This document shows, piece by piece, positions 58,923 through 64,000 of a DNA stretch of 64,000 bases. Where the stretch lies: contig JAGPXD010000004.1 in NCBI GenBank assembly GCA_020746995.1, positions 2,418,001 to 2,482,000 on the forward strand. Reading direction: 5' to 3'. Each line of letters starts with the position of its first letter. The stretch's first letter is position 1. A program made the position numbers and the translations under genes. The notes beneath the pieces are model-generated. The model was not told the origin of the DNA. It saw only the letters and a list, made by a program, of their open reading frames with translations, and made no database searches. Origin of the DNA: Plectosphaerella cucumerina. Lineage: Eukaryota > Ascomycota > Sordariomycetes > Glomerellales > Plectosphaerellaceae.

Positions 58923-60130
58923 GGGATCTGGAACTTGGTTGCTTTTACATCGGTATTGGCGTTTCGGGACAGGGGGGGAATCAGGGGCGTTTGGAAGGAA
59001 AACTGCACTTCCCCAACTATCATGACGACTGAACGGCCACATGTGCGAATACCAAAAGACTGGGCGGCGTCCCATGTCAGTAACACTTGTTTTTTACTCG
59101 GTAAGAGCTCGTAATAGCGAGGCTTTAATAAGATTCTGCCTGTAGAGGCATCCATTACAACAGTTCATCCACCGATGCGGTTCATCCACCGATGCGGTTC
59201 ATCCACCGATGCGGTTCATCCACCGATGCGGTTCATCCACCGATGCGGTTCATCCAGATGACGAGCACGAAGGCCACCATACCATCCCTACGGCCATTAC
59301 TCACGATATACGGGAGACGTGGGGGGCTGTCTTCGACACAGCTACTGAGTATATCGACCGCGAAGAGGCTACTACCCAGTTAGAGACCGGGGAACCGACA
59401 GCAAGATTATGAAGGCTATCCTCGCCCCGATGGGTGAACGACTCGTGTCAGAGATCATCTGGCGTAGCACGATGATGTCGTTGGCCGCGATGAGGGCCCT
59501 GAAGGCCGGTCCTGCCTGCACACAACGTCTGAGTATCGGCCCCTTTTCTCAGCCTGGATCAAGGTCACCTTGTTTGTCGTTTCAGTTCATCCACCGCTAC
59601 AATCTATCTACAGAGCTAGTAATCTGCTTTCCAATGCCTTTCCTCGTCAAGCTCAATGCCTTGACGTGACGTCGCAGTGGTTGAGTCCGCCTCAGGCGGC
59701 GGTACGGAGCAGCCAAAAGTTCAATCAACCCCAGAATATAGACAGCCATCTGCGAAAACTCCCGTGTGTGCTTAACGTCGGAAGGATAAAGGCAAGCTGA
59801 TGGATGACCATTTCTTCCACGTCCTGTACCTCTCCATGCCAGCCAAAGCCACGCGCCACAGTATCCGCCCCCTCAATGATGATACTCGGCGCGTCAAATC
59901 GTCTGTGGAACTCGGCTTGCAGCCAAACCAATCACGAATGACGACGTCTCCTCTCGAAATCGGCGACGTCTAGTCTTCTCCGGAACGTGACGATATCTCC
60001 TCTAACACTACCACCGAGGTAGATTACAAGAAGCGACACTCCTCGACCTTGACGATTCTATCTGTCGGGTTTCGCATCTCATGAGCTTCTCATCACCAAT
60101 TATCTTCGTTCTTTCGCCAATGATCACTCG
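58923..60130. other. Intergenic/accessory stretch with minisatellite and gene-like fragments
   Basis: It contains the 17-nt minisatellite (59163-59256) and, to its right, short frames that look more protein-like than chance (59257-59412 + with THDIRETWGAVFDTATEYID; 59409-59669 + with MGERLVSEIIW), in different frames. It may be a decayed gene. Confidence 0.35.
59163..59256 (+). repeat. 17-nt minisatellite, 5.5 identical copies
   Basis: The unit GTTCATCCACCGATGCG is repeated perfectly at 59163, 59180, 59197, 59214 and 59231, plus nine bases of a sixth copy. A related single copy, CAGTTCATCCACCG, occurs at 59583-59596. Because 17 is not a multiple of three and the unit has no stop in any frame, one strand can encode the same 17-residue peptide repeat in all frames. 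Confidence 0.95.
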
Positions 60131-61311
60131 ATGGCTTCGCAGTCCAGCCGATCCATAAAACTCCTCAACACGAGGCAGAAAGGGACAGGCACCTTTCCTC
60201 AGTTCCCCAAGCTACCTGCCGAGCTTCGCTCCCTCATCTGGGAGCAATCTCTCTGCCAGGAACGACTGGTCCAGGTAGATCTTGTGCCAGGGAGCTCGCC
60301 TGCAGACATGTCAGAGGACGAAATGCAGTCCTACACACTTCCTGAGTATCAAGCTATGCTTGAAACCAGGGCTTCACTCGAGCTCTCGGGGAATTTCTTC
60401 ATCGTCTTGATGAACAGGCAGGAGATTAGCAAGCTTTTCCGCGTCTGCGCCGAGTCACGACAAGCCGCCCAGCGCTTCTATCGAGTCCAGTTGCCCTGCT
60501 ACTACAAGCAACGAGGGAACACTGCTACCGAAGGAACTTTCTACTTCCATCCCGAGCTGGACACTTTGAGTATCAGTGGTCAGAGCTATCTGCCCACATT
60601 TGCGCACATGCTCTGGGAACACGATCCCCGGCGTGTTGGATTGATCAATCTTGCGCTGCCGCGAGGCTCCGGTCGACCTTTGACAAGCTTCTCAAGACCA
60701 AAGACGAGATGCTTGTGCGACAATTTCTGTCCAGACTGCGCAGAGTTTACTTTGGGTACACCGGGCCCGTACGCCGCACCATATCGAGCAGACGTATGAG
60801 GTTGTGCGAAGACTTCTCAAGAGAAACGATTCTCCGCTCCCGGCCACTCATGGCTGCCATCTCAAAGTTCCAACGGATGCAGCAAGACCCCAGACCTATT
60901 GCAGCCGACCTGAAAAGTGTGTCCTTGGGGTCCGGAGATCCGCGTGACCAAATCTATTGCTGGTTCAGACTTCTTCATCACTGGAAGATCGAACATCCTC
61001 TTCACATGGTGGAATACCGATTCCTAGTCGCTACTTCTCACCCGGATGTGAGTACCCGAAAAGAGGCACGTCGGTCTGCCCGAAGGTATGAAAAGCTGTG
61101 GGCGAAGCAGAGGTCGCCGTGCAAAGAGTATGAAATCGCCCTTCATGGGGCTAAGACGACCTCGCCTGTTGCATGTGGATTTTGGCTGTTCCCGATCACA
61201 GCCTTTGGGCCTATCGAGGAGGCAACAATAGCTATCAACTCCGGGATTGGCTACAGATTGTTGGACCTGTCAGGGTGCAAGCCTGAACTATGTTTACAGA
61301 GTCTTTACTAG
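60131..61311 (+). pseudogene. 2EXR-domain protein gene with a frameshift
   Basis: The frame from ATG at 60131 starts MASQSSRSIKLL and has the 2EXR (F-box-like) signature FPQFPKLPAELRSLIWEQSL, then FRVCAESRQAAQRFYRV and FYFHPELDTLSISG. Around 60650-60680 the protein-like sequence moves to another frame: the first frame runs VGLINLALP and then becomes unlike protein until TGA near 60799; the second frame takes over with STFDKLLKTKDEMLVRQFLS and continues to a stop at 61309-61311. No intron of normal size bridges this, so a 1-nt deletion (or 2-nt insertion), or a sequencing error, is likely. If restored it would be about 390 aa, usual for 2EXR proteins. Function of these abundant fungal proteins is unknown; the domain resembles F-boxes but lacks proof of SCF binding. 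Confidence 0.7.
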
Positions 61312-61651
61312 GGATCAAATAAGGGGCAAGCTGCTATCTAGTCAAGACGTCGGTCTCTCAGCGTGACAGTGCTTGCCAGCTGCGCTGAAGAGATAAGAGG
61401 CTCATCAAATCCAACCGTGGTCGTTGCTGCCTGCACTTGTGACATACATTGGCTGACCGCTGCCCCGATATCACAGATGCACTTCAACCGAATACCCAGT
61501 CAACAGCTCGTATTGTTCGTCACTCTCGGCAACTCTTCCCCCAGGACCATACATATGAGACATCCCCTCACCTCCCACCCACCAAGTCCCCCTCATCAAC
61601 ACCCCCATCCTCAGACATGCTGTATCCCCCTCCGCCCTCCCCTTCCCCGTA
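61312..61651. other. Convergent intergenic gap
   Basis: A 340-bp gap between the 2EXR gene end (+) and the repeat protein stop (-), with no gene. The right part (61550-61650) is C-rich. Confidence 0.5.
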
Positions 61652-64000
61652 CTAGTCCCCCTCGCCAGCAGCTTCCCCGTCCGCTTCCCCGCCGTGCCAC
61701 AGCCCCTTGAGCCGGTCCAGGCCCTTCTTCGCGAGCGACCAGAACCCCCGCCCAAGCACACCTCGTGACAACCCGGCACCGGACCCCATCTCCGTGACGT
61801 TGTAGTGCCGGTGCAGCGGGCCCGTACCACCCCACGGGTAATTAGGGCTCGACGGGAGGGGCTCGTCCGAAGAGGCGGTGGCGGTTGGGACCCTGTTGAA
61901 GGGGGCCACGCCGGGCTCTCTCGTCGTTGATGTCAGCAGCGTCGTGCCACCAGGGGCGGCGAACCACGTTGCTAGTAGAGGGTAAGGTGTCAGCTTTGTG
62001 TTCGAGACATGGGAGGCATGATCTGAGGGGCTTGGCTTACCATTGGAAGAAGTTGTTGAGGATTGAATGAGGACCGAGGTCAATGACGCTGAGAGTGACA
62101 CTCCTCCTGGTGTGGTCGAGGTCATGTTTGCTGTCATTGCAGCAGACGAGGTAGCAGACCCGGACACCACGATTGTGCTCAGCGTCCCGTTCAACCACAT
62201 CAAGTCAGACGAACAAGTCGTGGTCCGGGGTTTCTTCGTAGTTGAGGTACACGGCGTCTTCTCTTCAGTCACCGGGTCTGCCTGATCGGTCAGCAAAGCC
62301 GACTTGGTCAGATCTGGGTGCGGCTGGGTGATGGTCTTTGTGATTTTCTCCGCATTTCCGCGTGTCACTGTGATGGTGATGCAGGGAGATGTATCAGCAG
62401 GCACTGCCGTGACGGTGACACCTGTGGACGGCGTGTAGGTCCGCGTTCTGATGACCGTGGTCCTCGACACGGGCGTGACGGTGATCGTGGCGTTTGTAAC
62501 GGTGGTTGTTCTCACGAGAGTGGCACTGGATCCTGGGTAGAGGGTGACCGTTGAATTGCTCAGGGTCAGCGTTCTGACGAGCGTGGCGTTGGAGTCCAGA
62601 GCGCCTGTCAGGGTCCCAATTTGCGTGGCTTTAGAGCTCGGCGTGACAGTGATAGTTGCGTTTGTCACAGTCAGCGTCCTGGTCAGAGCGACGCTGGACT
62701 CGGGGGTGGTAGTGGCGGTCGTGTTCACCAGAGTCAGCGTTCTCACGAGGGTAGTGCTCGAAGTCGGCCTGACGGTGATTGTTGCGTTTGTGACGGTTCG
62801 AGTCCTGGTCAAAGTAGCGTTCGAACCTGGCGTGGTCGTAATTGTCGCATTCGTCAGTGTCAGTGTTCTCACGGCCGTGTCACTGGGACTTGGCCTGATA
62901 GTGATTGTTCCATTTATGACAGTCGTTGTGCTCAGGAGGGAAAGGGTGGTGGTGGAAGTCGGCCTGACTGTGATTGTCCTGTTTGTGATTGTTCGAGTCC
63001 CCGTAAGAGTGGCATTAGACACCGGCGTGAGGGTTAATGTTCTCACAGGCGTGGCGCTGGGACTCGGCCTGATGGTGATGGTGGCGTTTGTGACGGTCGT
63101 TGTTCCAGAGACGATGATGACGGACCTGCTAGTGCTGGTGACTGTGCCCGAGATTCCCCAAGTTGCGTTGCCTGTCGCCGTGGCCGTGCTGTTGATTTGG
63201 GCGCTCCTTGTGGTATCATCTATCACTGTCCTTGACACGATGAGAGTCCCGTTGACCGTAGCCGAGGCGTTCTGCCCAAGACTGAACGTCCGAACAGGGT
63301 CTTCAGGGGGCTGGATGACGGTCTTGGAAATGATGATCGAGCCGTCAATTGTGGATATGATGTCGCTCGCAGAATCGTCGTCGGAGGCTGAAGGGGTTGG
63401 GAGACTACCGGTGGGCTGAGGGAATCTGGTCGAGTTTGACAGCGGGAAAGGGGTAATCTCCACTGGCAGCGTGATCGTCAGTGTTGGCAGCGATGTTGCG
63501 TTGACAACCCCAGATGTGGCATTCAAGGGGGCTTCTGAAGACTCTGAAGGCCCATCAAACAATGTCCCAGTGCTGTCGGGATCATACACAGTGGAGTTGG
63601 CCGGCATAGTCGTGTTCACAGGGGGCCATAGTGCTGTGGTGTTCGCGCTGCCGGGCAACCTGGTCGTCGAACTAACTGGCCACGGAATTGTATTGTTGGA
63701 CGAAGGCCACGGCATCCTGGTAGTGTTCGTGACCACTGCAGTAGCTGTAATGATACCGTCAGAGCTCGTGAGCGCGCTCTGGCCTGATGTGATGCTCGAG
63801 GTGGTTGCACCAACGCTGACCGAGGTTTGTGGCGGCGTTGGAACCGGCACCTGCGTCAAACCAGTGCCGTTAAATGTCCTCGAAATCGTGGCATTCGGCA
63901 TGGGGAAGGTTACTGGTACCAAGCTTGACGGGCTGGGAATATCGGTCACAGGAGGAAATGTGATGGTCGTGTTGTCCAAGGTGATGGGAGGCAATGGGGC
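61652..64000 (-). CDS. Large Thr/Ser-rich repeat (mucin-like) surface protein, C-terminal part
   Basis: Minus strand, open at the right edge, so the N-terminus and any signal peptide are outside. The stop is at 61652. At least 759 residues are visible if a 69-nt in-frame intron (62040-61972, GTAAGC...CTGAC...ACTAG) is removed; unspliced it would be 23 residues longer. The protein is dominated by Thr, Ser, Asn, Val and Pro, with many Asn-X-Thr/Ser sequons. A block of imperfect repeats, plus 62400-63110, has alternating elements of the form TVTNATITV-(R/T)P and ATLVRTLTL. A Cys-containing segment follows (SPCITITVTRG, TPCTSTT, TTTCSSDLMW). The tail (GFWSLAKKGLDRLKGLWHGG) is basic/amphipathic rather than a hydrophobic GPI signal. 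It is probably an O-glycosylated wall or secreted protein; adhesin-like function is inference. Confidence 0.75.
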   Translation of the reverse strand, partial: APLPPITLDNTTITFPPVTDIPSPSSLVPVTFPMPNATISRTFNGTGLTQVPVPTPPQTSVSVGATTSSITSGQSALTSSDGIITATAVVTNTTRMPWPSSNNTIPWPVSSTTRLPGSANTTALWPPVNTTMPANSTVYDPDSTGTLFDGPSESSEAPLNATSGVVNATSLPTLTITLPVEITPFPLSNSTRFPQPTGSLPTPSASDDDSASDIISTIDGSIIISKTVIQPPEDPVRTFSLGQNASATVNGTLIVSRTVIDDTTRSAQINSTATATGNATWGISGTVTSTSRSVIIVSGTTTVTNATITIRPSPSATPVRTLTLTPVSNATLTGTRTITNRTITVRPTSTTTLSLLSTTTVINGTITIRPSPSDTAVRTLTLTNATITTTPGSNATLTRTRTVTNATITVRPTSSTTLVRTLTLVNTTATTTPESSVALTRTLTVTNATITVTPSSKATQIGTLTGALDSNATLVRTLTLSNSTVTLYPGSSATLVRTTTVTNATITVTPVSRTTVIRTRTYTPSTGVTVTAVPADTSPCITITVTRGNAEKITKTITQPHPDLTKSALLTDQADPVTEEKTPCTSTTKKPRTTTCSSDLMWLNGTLSTIVVSGSATSSAAMTANMTSTTPGGVSLSASLTSVLIQSSTTSSNGKPSPSDHASHVSNTKLTPYPLLATWFAAPGGTTLLTSTTREPGVAPFNRVPTATASSDEPLPSSPNYPWGGTGPLHRHYNVTEMGSGAGLSRGVLGRGFWSLAKKGLDRLKGLWHGGEADGEAAGEGD

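Overview
The window is nuclear DNA of a filamentous ascomycete. The genes carry short introns (about 46 to 82 nt) with GT...AG ends and CTAAC/CTGAC-type branch points. The DNA is GC-rich and intergenic gaps are long. The protein families present (acuF-type zinc finger/ankyrin, DUF7580, 2EXR, fungal PNGase A) fit Pezizomycotina, most likely Sordariomycetes; that placement is inference from protein style, not a database match. Exon-intron models were built by hand, and each was checked for open frame and phase across the junctions.

Region 1-12.5 kb is gene-dense. It holds the 3' half of a Ste7-type MAPKK (+), a HAD-family phosphatase (-), a large multi-pass aromatic-acid-exporter/Bre4-like membrane protein (+), DNA polymerase epsilon subunit B DPB2 (-, with two MluI cell-cycle boxes upstream), an unrecognised gene interrupted by an in-frame stop near its apparent N-terminus (-), and a conserved, probably mitochondrial protein of unknown function (+).

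Region 13-24 kb holds the SNF1/AMPK alpha kinase (+), a secreted PNGase A-type glycoamidase (-) and a small conserved unknown (-), separated by multi-kilobase gaps. Region 24-35 kb is almost empty apart from a three-exon mitochondrial DUF1279/FAM210-like gene at 30.2-31.1 kb. It carries a strong alternating purine-pyrimidine tract.

Region 35-42 kb holds neutral trehalase and isocitrate lyase (both +). With SNF1 in the same window, three carbon-stress and storage-carbohydrate functions lie within about 28 kb. They are not arranged as a cluster, and linkage may be coincidental.

Region 42-48 kb is accessory in character. A zinc-finger/ankyrin protein (-) and a DUF7580 protein (+) are divergently transcribed from a shared region of about 1.1 kb. 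This is the best candidate for a little-described, possibly immunity or incompatibility-type module. It is followed by a CCZ1 vacuolar-fusion gene (+).

Region 51.4-64 kb is sparse. It holds an intron-containing tRNA-Pro(AGG), a small Cys-rich two-exon gene too short to stand out, a Ser-rich CxxC protein, a 17-nt minisatellite, a frameshifted 2EXR-domain gene, and the C-terminal part of a large Thr/Ser-rich repeat protein that runs off the right edge.
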